Positions 8,201 through 17,739 of a stretch of 64,000 nucleotides of DNA are shown piece by piece. The DNA is from Streptomyces canus. GTDB lineage: Bacteria > Actinomycetota > Actinomycetes > Streptomycetales > Streptomycetaceae. The stretch lies in assembly GCF_041435015.1 (NCBI RefSeq), contig NZ_CP107989.1, forward strand, positions 9,610,001-9,674,000, read 5' to 3'. The notes under the pieces are model-generated. The model was not told the origin of the DNA, did no database searches, and saw only the letters and a program-made list of their open reading frames with translations. The number at the start of each line of letters is the position of its first letter. Position 1 is the first letter of the stretch. The position numbers and the translations under genes were made by a program.

Positions 8201-8545
8201 TCATCGGCCCCCTGCGTCACCGGTATTGATCGTTCCCGCCGGTTCGAACAACAGGATCGCGGTCTCCTCGTCCGCCAGGGGGCAGTGTTCGACTCCGCGG
8301 GGAACCACGAACAACTCGCCTGGTTCCAGCACCACGTCGCCATCCCTGAGCTGGACGGTGAGCCGCCCACTGATGACCAGGAACAGTTCATCGGTGTCCT
8401 CGTGGGTGTGCCAGACGAACTCTCCCTTCAGTTTGGCCAGCTTGACCTCGTAGTCGTTGAGCACAGCCACTCTCTTCTGCGACCACAGTTCGCTGAACTG
8501 CGCCAGCTTGTCGGCGAGATTGACAGGAACAGCGGACTCGGACAT
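8201..8545 (-). CDS. Cupin-domain protein
   Basis: 114 residues; ATG at 8545 behind GAGGAGGG. It is a single small cupin: [20 protein letters not shown] carries the first metal-binding motif (HTH, E) and [20 protein letters not shown] the second (H). It probably folds as a mononuclear metal-binding beta barrel; the substrate is unknown. It is a lone gene with no partner on the same strand, just beyond the IS. Confidence 0.85.
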   Translation of the reverse strand: MSESAVPVNLADKLAQFSELWSQKRVAVLNDYEVKLAKLKGEFVWHTHEDTDELFLVISGRLTVQLRDGDVVLEPGELFVVPRGVEHCPLADEETAILLFEPAGTINTGDAGGR

Positions 8546-9205
8546 CGGGCATCCCTCCTCAAGGGCCGGGCAACCAGGAGCGACGTCTCAGACCCTCCAC
8601 CCGGTGTTTCCAGCCTGCCGAGCCGGGCTCGGCCCGTCTTGCACGTTCCTTGCACGGCCTCTGACAGCCCCCCCCCGCACGTGCATCAGTGCCTGGCGGC
8701 CGCCGGTCTCTGGGATCGCCGAGGTCTTCCACACACACCTACTGACGGAGTCCCCCCATGACGGTCGGACCGTCACCCGTCCGGCTTCTGCAAGCGCGGG
8801 GCGGGGCGAGGCGGGGCGTGAAGGTCGTACCGTCGGACGACGGGTGCAGCCCGCCCACACCCCGGCCCTCGGTCGGCAACTCGGCCCGCTCGCCGCCACG
8901 TTCATCACCCCCCGGCGCGGGGCCGGGCCCGGCTGCGCTACCTCACCCGCACCGAACTCGCCCGCGCCACCGCCCGCACCCTGAGGGAATGGCGGCCGGG
9001 GGAGCGGCGCAGCCCCTCGAAACGGAGCCTGGTACCTACTCGTACCCGTGCCCCCCGGCCCGCCGGCGCGCGATCGAGTACGGCACCTGAACGTCCGTCA
9101 CGTGACCGCGATCGGGTTCGCCGCCTGAGGCGTCAGACGTCGGCGCTGATCAAGCCGTTGAGTTCAGCGCGGGGGTACTGCTTTCGGGGGACGTCGACTC
9201 TGTGC
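8546..9205. other. Stretch without a convincing gene
   Basis: About 660 bp between the cupin start and the ComB-like gene. It includes the cupin upstream region, a 9-C run (8668-8676) and a G-rich patch near 8796-8816. Short open frames are present, but their composition is that of shifted frames and none has a good ribosome site. One frame near 8935-9000 reads [20 protein letters not shown], which could be a gene remnant that I cannot identify. Confidence 0.5.
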
Positions 9206-9925
9206 ATGCGCGATCATGGTCAGATGGACGCTCGTTTCCTTGGCATCGCTCAGCTGGTCGACACCCCGTCCGTGGCGGTCGTAGTCGACGTCATGCGCGC
9301 CTTCACGGTGGCTGCCTGGGCCCTTGCCCAGGGGGCGGAAAAGATCGTTCTCGCCGAGTCGCTGGACGAGGCCCTGGCACTCAAGGGCCGCCACCCGGAC
9401 TGGGTGGCGCTGAAGGACGGTCCGCCCGCGCCCGGGTTCGACACCGTCAACTCGCCCGGCCTGCTGCGTTCCCTCGACCTCGGCGGACGGACCGTCGTGC
9501 AGAAGACCACGGCCGGGACGGTCGGCGCCCTCGCGGTCAAGGAGGCGTCGCTGGTGCTGTGTGCGAGCTTCGTCGTGGCGGGGGCGACGGCTCGACTCCT
9601 GCGGACCGGCGAGTGCGCCGATGTCACGTTCGTGGTGACCGGCGAGGACGGGAAGGCCGATGAGGATCTGGCCTGCGCTCAGTACATCGCCCGGAGTGCC
9701 ACCGGGGCGGGCACGGACGCAGCCGAGTTCCTCCGCCGCGCCCGCGAGTCGGGCGCCGCCGCCGAGCTGGTGGAGGGCGTGCGTCAAGGAGTCCACCCTG
9801 ACGACGTCGCGCTCTGTCTTGAGCTCGACCGATTCCCTTTTGCCATGGTGGCGACCCTGGAGGACTCGCTCATGGTGCTGCGTCCACGCGCAGTGCCTTC
9901 GCCGACTGCCGAGGCTTCGCTCTGA
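9206..9925 (+). CDS. 2-phosphosulfolactate phosphatase (ComB) family protein
   Basis: 239 residues from ATG 9206; ATG 9224 ([10 protein letters not shown]) is equally possible, and neither has a strong ribosome site. ComB-type features: [20 protein letters not shown] near the N-terminus, [34 protein letters not shown], and a Gly/Asp-rich middle part. ComB dephosphorylates 2-phosphosulfolactate in coenzyme M synthesis. In actinobacteria that pathway is absent, so the true substrate of this homologue is unknown. It is a stand-alone gene. Confidence 0.75.
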   Translation: MRDHGQMDARFLGIAQLVDTPSVAVVVDVMRAFTVAAWALAQGAEKIVLAESLDEALALKGRHPDWVALKDGPPAPGFDTVNSPGLLRSLDLGGRTVVQKTTAGTVGALAVKEASLVLCASFVVAGATARLLRTGECADVTFVVTGEDGKADEDLACAQYIARSATGAGTDAAEFLRRARESGAAAELVEGVRQGVHPDDVALCLELDRFPFAMVATLEDSLMVLRPRAVPSPTAEASL

Positions 9926-10188
9926 CGGTGCGGTCTGCGTCATGACGTTGCGGATCACGCGCCTGGCTGTATCGGCCCTCGGGTGATCGTAGGCGCTGGG
10001 CACACAAGGGAGTTGGGGGCAAGGCGAAACCCCCGAGTACAGGGGACCTCCTTTCCGACAGGCCGACTTGATCGCACCGGTGTGCCCGATCCGTGGGCAA
10101 CCGACGGCTCCTCTTCGAGGAGCTACTCGGGCCGAAAGTCCGAGAGGAGGAGACTGGAACCCACTCCCTTCTGGGCAGGATGATCATC
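9926..10188. other. Intergenic region upstream of the S9 peptidase
   Basis: No gene is supported. A possible 96-bp N-terminal extension of the peptidase (from GTG 10093) lies here, but its sequence is not peptidase-like. Confidence 0.4.
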
Positions 10189-12171
10189 ATGATCAACGCC
10201 CCGACCCCCTTCCATCACCACCTCGTCGAACAACCGCGCCTGACCGGCCTGGCCCTCGGTCCCGACGGCACCCGCCTGGTCGCGTCCGTCCAGACCCTCG
10301 ACGACGAGGGCACGCGCTACGTGTCGGAGTTGTGGGAGGTGGATCCGGCGGGTGAGCGCGAGGCCCGTCTCGTGGCCGGATCCGCCCCGGGTGACTTCGC
10401 CCCCGCCTTCACTGCCGACGGCAGCCTCTTGTTCCTCTCCGAACGTGGCCCGCACGAGCCACCGGGAGCCGCGCTGTGGGCGCTGTCCGAGAAAGGTGAG
10501 GCCGAGCGGATCGCCCACCACACGGGCGGTATGACCGCGTTCACCGCTGCCCTTCGTGCGCCCACGCTCGCCTGGACGGCCGCCCTTCTGCCGGGTGCTG
10601 CGGATGCCGACACCCACGCCGCCCTGCTCCACGAGCGCGATCGGGCCCGTGTCACCGCGGTCCTGTACGAGGCGACCCCCACCCGAGCCGACGGCGTGGA
10701 CCTCGGCCCCGCCGAACCGCACACCTTCGTCCGTCGGGGCGAAGCCCCGCCGATCGACGCGGGCGGCCAGGGCCTCGCGGGCGCCGGGGACATGGCCCTC
10801 TCCCCGGATGGGTCTGTGGTCGCCTACACGCGGGCCCCGACGAGCACCGCCCCGGACACCAACGAGGTGGTGATCGTCGACGCGGCAACCGGCATGGCGC
10901 GTCGCACCTTCTCTCTGCCGGGCCACCAGTACTACCGCCCGGTCTTCACCGCCGACGGCACGCGCCTGATCTGCCAACGCCAGCGGGAGGAGACGTACGA
11001 CACGGAGTGGCGCGTCACCCTCGTCGCCCTCGATCCCGCATCCGGCGAAGAGACGGACCTCCTGCCGGACTTCGACAACTGGCCCTGGCCGGGACGGGCG
11101 ATACCCTCCCCGGTCGCCGGGGACGCCACGCTGTGGTTCACCGGCGACGAGCGGGGCCACTGCCCGGTCTTCCGGCGTGACCCGGACGGCACCGTCACCC
11201 GCCTCACCGCTTCCGGCGCGTACTCCTCCCTCTGCGTGACGCCGGACGGGTCCCTCCTCTACGCCCTGCGCGGCGCGCTCGACAGTCCGCCCCAGGTGGC
11301 CCGCCTGGACGCCGCCGAGCCCGACCAGCAGCCCACCGTCCTCAAGGCACCGGGCGACGTCGGCCCCCTCCCCGGCTCGCTGACCGAGGTGCACACGACT
11401 GCGGACGACGGCTTCGCACTCCGCGCCTGGCTGATCCTGCCCGAGGGCGCGGGGCCCGACCATCCGTCACCGCTCCTCGTCGAGACGCACGGCGGACCCC
11501 AGTCGTCCTGGAGCGGCTGGCCCGGACAATGGAATCCCTGGCCCTTCGTGGCCCGCGGCTACGCCGTCCTCCTGCCCGATCCGGCGCTGTCCACCGGATA
11601 CGGGCAGCAGATGCAGGCACGCGGACGCGGCCAGTACGGCGGCCGGCCCTACCGCGACGTCATCGCCCTGACCGACGCCGCGCTGGCCCGCGCCGACCTC
11701 GACGCGGGCCGAACGGCCCTTGCCGGCTGGTCCTTCGGCGGCTACCTCGCGGGCCGCGCCGCGACCCTGACCGACCGCTTCAGAGCACTCGTCTCACACG
11801 CCGGGATGTGGAACCTTGAGGCCTTCCAGAGCGACACCGACATGCACACGTACTTCAGGAAGATCTACGGCGACCCGCGCACCCGGCGCGAACGCTACGA
11901 GGCGGATTCACCCCACTTCGACGCGGAGAACCTGACGACACCGATGCTGATCGTGCACGGCGGCAAGGACTACCGGGTGCCGGTAGGTCAGTCCCTGGCC
12001 CTCCACCACGATCTCCAACGCCAGGGTGTACCCGCCAAGTTCCTGTACTTCCCGGACGAGAGCCACGGCATCGGCGCCCCGAACCACCTGCGCCTCGTGT
12101 ACGAGACCGCCCTGAACTTCCTCGACCATCATGTCCTCGGCGAGGAATGGAGGCGGCCCGGGCTCCTGTGA
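10189..12171 (+). CDS. S9 family (prolyl oligopeptidase-type) peptidase
   Basis: 660 residues from ATG 10189, which has CAGGA at a normal distance; ATG 10180 and GTG 10093 are in frame. The N-terminal ~400 residues form a WD40-like beta-propeller (LALGPDGTRLVAS, VFTADGTRLICQRQ). The C-terminal alpha/beta-hydrolase domain has LVETHGGPQSSW, the nucleophile elbow GWSFGGYLAG, IVHGGKDYRVP with the acid, and PDESHGI with the His. The architecture fits acylaminoacyl-peptidase or dipeptidyl-peptidase types of family S9. It has no signal peptide, so it is probably a cytosolic oligopeptide-degrading enzyme. Confidence 0.88.
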   Translation: MINAPTPFHHHLVEQPRLTGLALGPDGTRLVASVQTLDDEGTRYVSELWEVDPAGEREARLVAGSAPGDFAPAFTADGSLLFLSERGPHEPPGAALWALSEKGEAERIAHHTGGMTAFTAALRAPTLAWTAALLPGAADADTHAALLHERDRARVTAVLYEATPTRADGVDLGPAEPHTFVRRGEAPPIDAGGQGLAGAGDMALSPDGSVVAYTRAPTSTAPDTNEVVIVDAATGMARRTFSLPGHQYYRPVFTADGTRLICQRQREETYDTEWRVTLVALDPASGEETDLLPDFDNWPWPGRAIPSPVAGDATLWFTGDERGHCPVFRRDPDGTVTRLTASGAYSSLCVTPDGSLLYALRGALDSPPQVARLDAAEPDQQPTVLKAPGDVGPLPGSLTEVHTTADDGFALRAWLILPEGAGPDHPSPLLVETHGGPQSSWSGWPGQWNPWPFVARGYAVLLPDPALSTGYGQQMQARGRGQYGGRPYRDVIALTDAALARADLDAGRTALAGWSFGGYLAGRAATLTDRFRALVSHAGMWNLEAFQSDTDMHTYFRKIYGDPRTRRERYEADSPHFDAENLTTPMLIVHGGKDYRVPVGQSLALHHDLQRQGVPAKFLYFPDESHGIGAPNHLRLVYETALNFLDHHVLGEEWRRPGLL

Positions 12172-12201
12172 CATCGTTCGATCACGAGTCCGGCTCGGGC
12201 C

Positions 12202-12996
12202 TCAGTGGGTGGGGATGCCCAGATCCGTGGCGACCGAGTCCGCGCGGACGAAGACGGACACCGGGAACTGCTCGTCGCAGTACTTGTTGCCGGACGACAC
12301 GATTCCGACCACCTTGCCGCCGCTGATCAGCGGCCCGCCGGAGTCTCCGGGGCAGATGCTGTCGGTGGTGCCGGGGCGGGGCATGCCGCACAGCATCATG
12401 GCGGGGTCGGTCTCGGGGTCGGTGTAGGGCTGACAGTCGGCGACGGGGGAGAGGACCAGCGTGGTCTGCTTGAGCCTGGTCCCGCTGATGCCGGGCCCGG
12501 TGCGTCCCCAGCCGAGCGCGGTGGCCTTCCGGCCCTCGGCCACCAGCTTGCCGTCCTTGGGGCCGGCCACCGGAATCGTCCGGTACGGCATCGGCCGGTC
12601 CAGGGTGAGGACCGCGGCGTCGTAGGCGTAACCGGGAGAGCCGTAACGCGAGTCCATCCGGGCCGAGGTGACCTCCCGTACCGTGCCGTCGGTGCCGTCC
12701 ACCTGGGTGCGGCCGCCGATGACCCGCAGTGTGGACACATCGCCGGCGCTCTCGACGCAGTGGCCTGCCGTGAGCACCTTCGTGGGCGCGACGAGCGTGC
12801 CACCGCAGAACTGCCTGCCGTTGAACTCGATCAACATGGCGTACGGCCGGGCGTTCGTGGTGGCCGGACCGCCGCCCTTGATCGCGGACGCGGGAGCGGC
12901 GGTGGACCAGAGCGCGGCCGCGGCGAGCACGGCGGTGGTGACGACGGCGGCCGTGCGCGTTCCTGGGCGGTTGGATCTGGCTGCGCGGATCTGCAT
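12202..12996 (-). CDS. Secreted trypsin-like serine protease (S1)
   Basis: 264 residues from ATG 12996, chosen because GGGGGAAA precedes it and a Sec signal follows: Arg-rich start, hydrophobic AAVVTTAVLAAAALWSTAA, cleavage near APASA. A short propeptide leads to IKGGGPATTNARPYAMLI. The catalytic triad is clear: LTAGHC, YAYDAAVLTLD and CPGDSGGPLISGG. Cysteines in GHC, CQPY, LCGM and ICPGDSGG fit the usual disulfides. It converges on the S9 peptidase gene with a 30-bp gap. Extracellular protein breakdown is the expected role. Confidence 0.9.
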   Translation of the reverse strand: MQIRAARSNRPGTRTAAVVTTAVLAAAALWSTAAPASAIKGGGPATTNARPYAMLIEFNGRQFCGGTLVAPTKVLTAGHCVESAGDVSTLRVIGGRTQVDGTDGTVREVTSARMDSRYGSPGYAYDAAVLTLDRPMPYRTIPVAGPKDGKLVAEGRKATALGWGRTGPGISGTRLKQTTLVLSPVADCQPYTDPETDPAMMLCGMPRPGTTDSICPGDSGGPLISGGKVVGIVSSGNKYCDEQFPVSVFVRADSVATDLGIPTH

Positions 12997-13165
12997 TGCG
13001 GTTTCCCCCTGAACTGCTCGGCGCGGGACGTGGATCGGCCCCGCGTGGTGTGGTCGGTGGGGAGGACGAGCGTCAGGGGCGAATTGGTTTCGAAAGGGCT
13101 CGCACTCGCGCACCTGCCCGCGGTCGCGACCACCGCGACCAGTCGTCGACCCCTGTCCGGCCGCT

Positions 13166-13792
13166 TCAGTCGAAGAGGATGTGCCGCAGCATCCGCGTGA
13201 GATGTGCGGTGAGCTGTTCCGGCGGCATCGAGGCGAGCGGGTCGGTGCGTGCGATGTACCGGCTGAAAGTGGTCCCGATCATCAGGGACCCCACGAGCGC
13301 CACCCGGGCGTCCAGGTCGTCGTCCCGAGCCGCCGCTCCGTCGGGGGAGAGCACGGAACGGTAGACGGCGGCACTGCGCTCCTGCATCGCGGACAGGAGG
13401 TCGGCGGCGGCGCGTTCGTCCGATGCGGCACCCCGCACGAGGGCGACGAGCGGGTCGCCCACGGGGTCGGACTCCATCCGCCGTACGAAGGCGTCGGCGA
13501 TCCGGTCGGGGAGCGTCGTCGGGTCCCCGGCCGCCACCTGCTCCAGATCCCGATTGCCCGGTACCGCCGCCAGGAAGAGCCGTTCCTTCGACGAGAAGTG
13601 ACGGGTGATCAGACCATGGGTGACCCCGGCCCGGCCGGCGATGTCCCTGAGGGTGGTGCGGGCGTAACCGCGCTCGGCGAAGGCGTGGCGTGCCGCGTCC
13701 AGGATGGCCGCCCGGTGCCCCTCGGGGTCCCGCCGACGCCTGCGCGTCGGACTTCCCGGCTCTTCCTGGCCATGCGCGGCGCCCTCTTCCAT
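13166..13792 (-). CDS. TetR-family transcriptional regulator
   Basis: 208 residues from ATG 13792. N-terminal HTH: ILDAARHAFAERGYARTTL, DIAGRAGVTHGLITRHFSSK. The C-terminal ligand-binding part is in the usual length range. It is divergent from the SDR gene at 13906, and the gap holds a perfect 22-bp palindrome (13842-13863). This strongly suggests it represses both the SDR gene and itself. The ligand is unknown. A longer frame reaching 13918 would run across the palindrome and is not preferred. Confidence 0.88.
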   Translation of the reverse strand: MEEGAAHGQEEPGSPTRRRRRDPEGHRAAILDAARHAFAERGYARTTLRDIAGRAGVTHGLITRHFSSKERLFLAAVPGNRDLEQVAAGDPTTLPDRIADAFVRRMESDPVGDPLVALVRGAASDERAAADLLSAMQERSAAVYRSVLSPDGAAARDDDLDARVALVGSLMIGTTFSRYIARTDPLASMPPEQLTAHLTRMLRHILFD

Positions 13793-13841
13793 GTGATCAC
13801 TGTACTTCTGGTCCGGGCGTCGTGGGCCGGTACCGCTATGG

Positions 13842-13863
13842 TTAATATCCAAGTGGATATTAA
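13842..13863. promoter_or_regulatory. Probable TetR operator (perfect palindrome)
   Basis: TTAATATCCA (13842-13851), spacer AG, TGGATATTAA (13854-13863): ten perfectly matched bases per arm, strikingly AT-rich in this GC-rich DNA, centred between the divergent TetR and SDR genes. Confidence 0.85.
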
Positions 13864-13905
13864 GAGTTGGGTGCGCCCAACCGGCAGCTGAAGGACGGTC
13901 ACCAT

Positions 13906-14592
13906 ATGACCAACACACTCGTCGTAGGCGGCAGCGGCGGACTGGGCGCAGTGATCGCCCGGCACTTCGCCGACCGCGGCGATGACGTCGTCGTCACCAG
14001 CAGGGACACGGCGCGGGCGGAGGCCACCGCCGCCCGGATCGGCGCCGGCACGCGAGGGCTGGCCCTCGACCTCGGTCAACCGGAGACGATCGGTGCCGCG
14101 TTGGCCGACGTGACCGAGGTCGACCACGTCGTCATCACGGCGGTCGGCCAGGCGGCGAACTCCCTGGCGCAGTTCAACGTCACCGATGCCGTGGCGGCCG
14201 TGACCATGAAGCTCGTCGGCTACGCCGAGACCGTCCGTGTGCTGCGCGACCGCTTCAACCCCGGCGCCTCCGTCGTTCTCTTCGGCGGGCTCGCCAAGGA
14301 ACGCCCGTACCCCGGCTCGACCATCGTCAGTACCTTCAACGCCGGTATCTCCGGCCTGGTGCGGACCCTCGCCGTGGAGATCGCCCCGCATCGCGTGAAC
14401 GCCCTGCACCCGGGCCTGATCGGCGACAGCCCGAAGTGGCGTGACGTTCCCGACCCGCCGCACTCCGCCCAGACGCCGATCGGGCGGTTGGTGACGATGG
14501 CCGAGATCGCCGACGCCACCGAGTTCCTGCTCCGCAACACCGGCGTCAACGCCCACGACCTGCACATGGACGGTGGCCTCCTCGCCACCTGA
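13906..14592 (+). CDS. Short-chain dehydrogenase/reductase (SDR)
   Basis: 228 residues from ATG 13906 (AAGGACG upstream). Rossmann start: TLVVGGSGGLGAVIARHFAD; the GGSGGLG motif fits NAD(P) binding. The classical YxxxK is not obvious: the region after VVLFGGLAKERPYPGSTIVS places PYPGS where Tyr/Lys are expected, so catalytic activity is uncertain. It ends with a typical NTGVNAHDLHMDGG. Divergent from, and probably controlled by, the TetR regulator at 13166. Confidence 0.82.
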   Translation: MTNTLVVGGSGGLGAVIARHFADRGDDVVVTSRDTARAEATAARIGAGTRGLALDLGQPETIGAALADVTEVDHVVITAVGQAANSLAQFNVTDAVAAVTMKLVGYAETVRVLRDRFNPGASVVLFGGLAKERPYPGSTIVSTFNAGISGLVRTLAVEIAPHRVNALHPGLIGDSPKWRDVPDPPHSAQTPIGRLVTMAEIADATEFLLRNTGVNAHDLHMDGGLLAT

Positions 14593-14610
14593 CCCGCGCT
14601 CGTGGCAGCC

Positions 14611-17600
14611 TCAGTCGCGTGACGCGGGCCGCAATCGCAGTGTCAGGATCTGGAACGGCCGCAGCGTCAACCGGACACCGTCCTCCAGCTGTTGATGGCT
14701 CGAAGGGTCGTCCAAGGGGCGTTCCAGCAGGTCGGTCACAAGGCAAGAGGCCAGCGGGAAGCCGGTGGTGAGCGTGGCCGCGGCTCGGGTGCCGCGGGAT
14801 TCGTAGAGCCGTACGACGACGTCCCCGCTGCGGTCGTCGGCGAGCTTGACCGCCTCCACGATCACGCCGTCGTGGTCCACCGACACCAGCGGGGCGACCG
14901 TCGCACTGCCCGGCGCCGCACGCTCGGGCAGGTTGAAGCGGTACCCCTCGCGCCTCGCGTCGGTGACATCGGCGCCGATCACCAGCGCGTACCCGAGCCG
15001 GTGGGTGCCCTGGTCCTGGTCCGGGTCGGGGAAGCGGGCGGCGCGCAGCAGGGAGAGGCGGACCGTGGTGGTCGTACCGCCGTCGGGGCGCACGTCACGG
15101 GTGACGTCGTGGCCGTAGGAGGAGTCGTTGACCAGGGCGGCTCCCCAGTCGGGCTCGCCGACGTGCACGAAACGGTGGGCGCACGTCTCGAACTTGGCCG
15201 CGTCCCAACTGGTGTTCGTGTGCGTGGGCCGCTCGACGTGTCCGAAGGGGATCTCGGCGGTCGAGTGGGCGGCCCGTACGTCCAACGGGAAGGCCGCTTT
15301 GAGGAACTTCTCGCGCTCGTGCCAGTCGACAACCGTGTCGATCACCGGCCCGCGGGACCCGGCCGGCAACGTGAGGGTCTGCTCGATCCTCGACGCGCCG
15401 AAGACGCGGACGACCCGGACACCGTCGGCGATCGCCGTCACGGACTCGGCGTCGGTGAGGTCGCGCACGGTGTTGCGGTAGAAGACGTCGACGTCCCAGG
15501 CGTCCCACCGGTTGGGGAAGTCCTGGTGCAACTGGAGCAGGTTGCCGACCGCCCCGGGAGCCAGCGCCTCCCGTCCGGCGGTGTGGTCGTAGGCGGAGGT
15601 GATCAGGCCGCGGGCGTCCACGACGATCCGCACCAGACCGTTGTCGAGGACGAATCCGTCCCCGTCCGGGACCGGCGGCACCGGCACGGCGACGGCCTCA
15701 AGGCGTGGGACCGCGCCGAACGCCGCGACACCGCCCCGCGAGTGCGGCGCGGAGTTGAAGACCACCACGCCTCCAGCCGCCGTGCCTCCAGGACCCCCGG
15801 CCAACGCCCCCTGAGCGGCGCCGATCAGCTCCTCCAGTTCCCGGGCCACAGCCGCGTACGTCTCCTCCGCCTCCCGGTGCACCCAGGCGATCGACGTCCC
15901 GGGCAGGATGTCGTGGAACTGGTGCAGCAGCACCGTCTTCCACAGCCGGTCCAGCGCGTCGTACGGATACGGATGCCCGTGCCGTACGGCTGCGGTCGCC
16001 GCCCACAACTCCGTCTCGCGCAGCAGGTGTTCGCTGTGCCGGTTGCCCTGCTTGGTGGCGAGCTGGCTGGTCAGCGTGCCGCGATGGAACTCCAGGTAGA
16101 GCTCCCCCGACCATACCGGTGCACCGCCGTTGGCCTCGTACTCGTCGTGCGCGCGCCGGAAGAAGTCGACCGGCCCCTCCATCTCGATGCGCGCCGAGCC
16201 CTCCAGGTCCCTGAGCCGGTCGGCGCGCGCCAGCATCTCGCGCGTGGGGCCGCCACCGCCGTCGCCGTAGCCGAAGGGGATGAGGGAGTGGTTGGTGCCG
16301 GCCTTGTCCTGGAAGTTCCTCACGCTGTGGGCGACGTCGGCGCCGGACAGCTCGCCGTTGTAGCTGTCGACGGGCGGGAAGTGGCTGAAGATCCGGGTGC
16401 CGTCGATGCCCTCCCACCAGAACGTGTGGTGCGGGAACTTGTTGGTGGTGTTCCAGGACATCTTCTGGGTCAGGAACCACTTCACCCCGGCCAGCTTCAT
16501 CAGCTGCGGCAGGGCCGCGTTGTAGCCGAAGGTGTCCGGCAGCCACATCTCCTCGGTCTCGACGCCGAACTCCTCCAGGAAGAACCGCTTTCCGTGGACG
16601 AACTGTCGCACCAGGGCCTCGCCGCCGCTGATGTTGGTGTCGGGCTCCACCCACAAGCTGCCGGTCGGCAGGAACTGCCCGGTCTTCGCCTTCTCCTGCG
16701 CCCGTGCGTACACCTCGGGGCGGTGCTCCTTCAGCCAGGCGAGTTGCTGCGCCTGGGACATCACGAACTTGAACTCCGGGTTGTCGTCCATGAGGTGGGT
16801 GACGTTGGAGACCGTCCGGGCCACCTTGCGCACGGTCTCGCGCAGCGGCCACAGCCAGGCGGTGTCGATGTGGGCGTGCCCCACCGCCGAGATCCGGTGC
16901 GCGCTCGCGTGCGCGGGCGAGGCGAGCACGGGGGCGAGGGCGGCTCGCGCGGCGGCCGCGCCGACGCTGATGTCCTGCAAGTCGAGTTCGTTCAGGGCGA
17001 GTTCGACGGCACGAAGGATCTGCCAACGGCGCGGGGTGTCGGGGGACAGCTCGGGCATCAGCTGTTCCAACACCTCCAGATCCTGGACGAGTTCGTGGAC
17101 CTCCCGGTCGAACACGGCGAGGTCCAGACGCCGTAGCCGGTAAAGGGGTTCGCCGGGGTCCGCGGCCGGGTCTCCCAGCCACGGCGCCCGGCCGCCCACC
17201 GACGTGGGGCCGAAGGTGAGCTCGCCGGGAGCGGTGTGCATCACGACCGGGTTGGCGGCGGCCTCGACGTAGGCGACGAAGTCCTCACCGCCTGCGGCTC
17301 GTTCGGCCACCGGAAGCCAGGTGTTGCGCGGGTTGAGCGCCTTCACCGCGGTGCCGTCCGGCCGGTAGACCAACCCCTCGGCGGAGAAACCCGCTGAGTG
17401 GGTGGCGAACCCGAGATCCAGTACGGCCTCGACCGTCTCACCGGCCCAGTCCGCCGGGATCGTTCCGCTCACCTTGAACCAGCTCGTGGACCAGGCAGGA
17501 CCCCACCAGTCGCCGACCCGGGCCGGGCGGTAAGGCGCGGCCAGGCCCTCGGAGACCGGGACCGGCTCGCCGGGGACGTTCCAGATCTCCACCTGGAGTG

Positions 17601-17688
17601 GGACGGACCGGGCATGCACGGCGGGCCGTATCCGCTCGTTCAGCACGCGGGCCAGCCGCTGTTCGGTGACTTCACGGTCGTTGTGCAT
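14611..17688 (-). CDS. GH38 alpha-mannosidase
   Basis: 1025 residues, the normal length for bacterial GH38. Start ATG 17688, 51 bp after the permease. Catalytic domain: HAHIDTAWLWP (zinc ligands His and Asp) and EMWLPDTFGYNAALPQL, where D385 is the expected nucleophile, then TQKMSWNTTNKFPHHTFWW. A helical middle domain and beta-rich C-terminal domains complete the fold. It releases alpha-linked mannose from mannans or N-glycan-like oligosaccharides. No signal peptide is present, so it acts in the cytoplasm on imported oligosaccharides. It is the last gene of the SBP-permease-permease operon and is presumably controlled by the divergent ROK protein. Confidence 0.93.
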   Translation of the reverse strand: MHNDREVTEQRLARVLNERIRPAVHARSVPLQVEIWNVPGEPVPVSEGLAAPYRPARVGDWWGPAWSTSWFKVSGTIPADWAGETVEAVLDLGFATHSAGFSAEGLVYRPDGTAVKALNPRNTWLPVAERAAGGEDFVAYVEAAANPVVMHTAPGELTFGPTSVGGRAPWLGDPAADPGEPLYRLRRLDLAVFDREVHELVQDLEVLEQLMPELSPDTPRRWQILRAVELALNELDLQDISVGAAAARAALAPVLASPAHASAHRISAVGHAHIDTAWLWPLRETVRKVARTVSNVTHLMDDNPEFKFVMSQAQQLAWLKEHRPEVYARAQEKAKTGQFLPTGSLWVEPDTNISGGEALVRQFVHGKRFFLEEFGVETEEMWLPDTFGYNAALPQLMKLAGVKWFLTQKMSWNTTNKFPHHTFWWEGIDGTRIFSHFPPVDSYNGELSGADVAHSVRNFQDKAGTNHSLIPFGYGDGGGGPTREMLARADRLRDLEGSARIEMEGPVDFFRRAHDEYEANGGAPVWSGELYLEFHRGTLTSQLATKQGNRHSEHLLRETELWAATAAVRHGHPYPYDALDRLWKTVLLHQFHDILPGTSIAWVHREAEETYAAVARELEELIGAAQGALAGGPGGTAAGGVVVFNSAPHSRGGVAAFGAVPRLEAVAVPVPPVPDGDGFVLDNGLVRIVVDARGLITSAYDHTAGREALAPGAVGNLLQLHQDFPNRWDAWDVDVFYRNTVRDLTDAESVTAIADGVRVVRVFGASRIEQTLTLPAGSRGPVIDTVVDWHEREKFLKAAFPLDVRAAHSTAEIPFGHVERPTHTNTSWDAAKFETCAHRFVHVGEPDWGAALVNDSSYGHDVTRDVRPDGGTTTTVRLSLLRAARFPDPDQDQGTHRLGYALVIGADVTDARREGYRFNLPERAAPGSATVAPLVSVDHDGVIVEAVKLADDRSGDVVVRLYESRGTRAAATLTTGFPLASCLVTDLLERPLDDPSSHQQLEDGVRLTLRPFQILTLRLRPASRD

Positions 17689-17739
17689 CAGGTGTCCGTC
17701 TCCGTGCGAGTACGACGAGGTGGGGGGAACGAGTCCGGG

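Noticed and set aside
8790..8820. Possible G-quadruplex in a G-rich patch
   Set aside because: Only three runs of four G in a GC-rich background; no conserved context.
14692..17136. 814-codon open frame on the plus strand opposite the alpha-mannosidase
   Set aside because: It is antisense to a complete GH38 gene, is Val/Gly/Arg/His-rich without any family motif, and arises from the high third-position GC.
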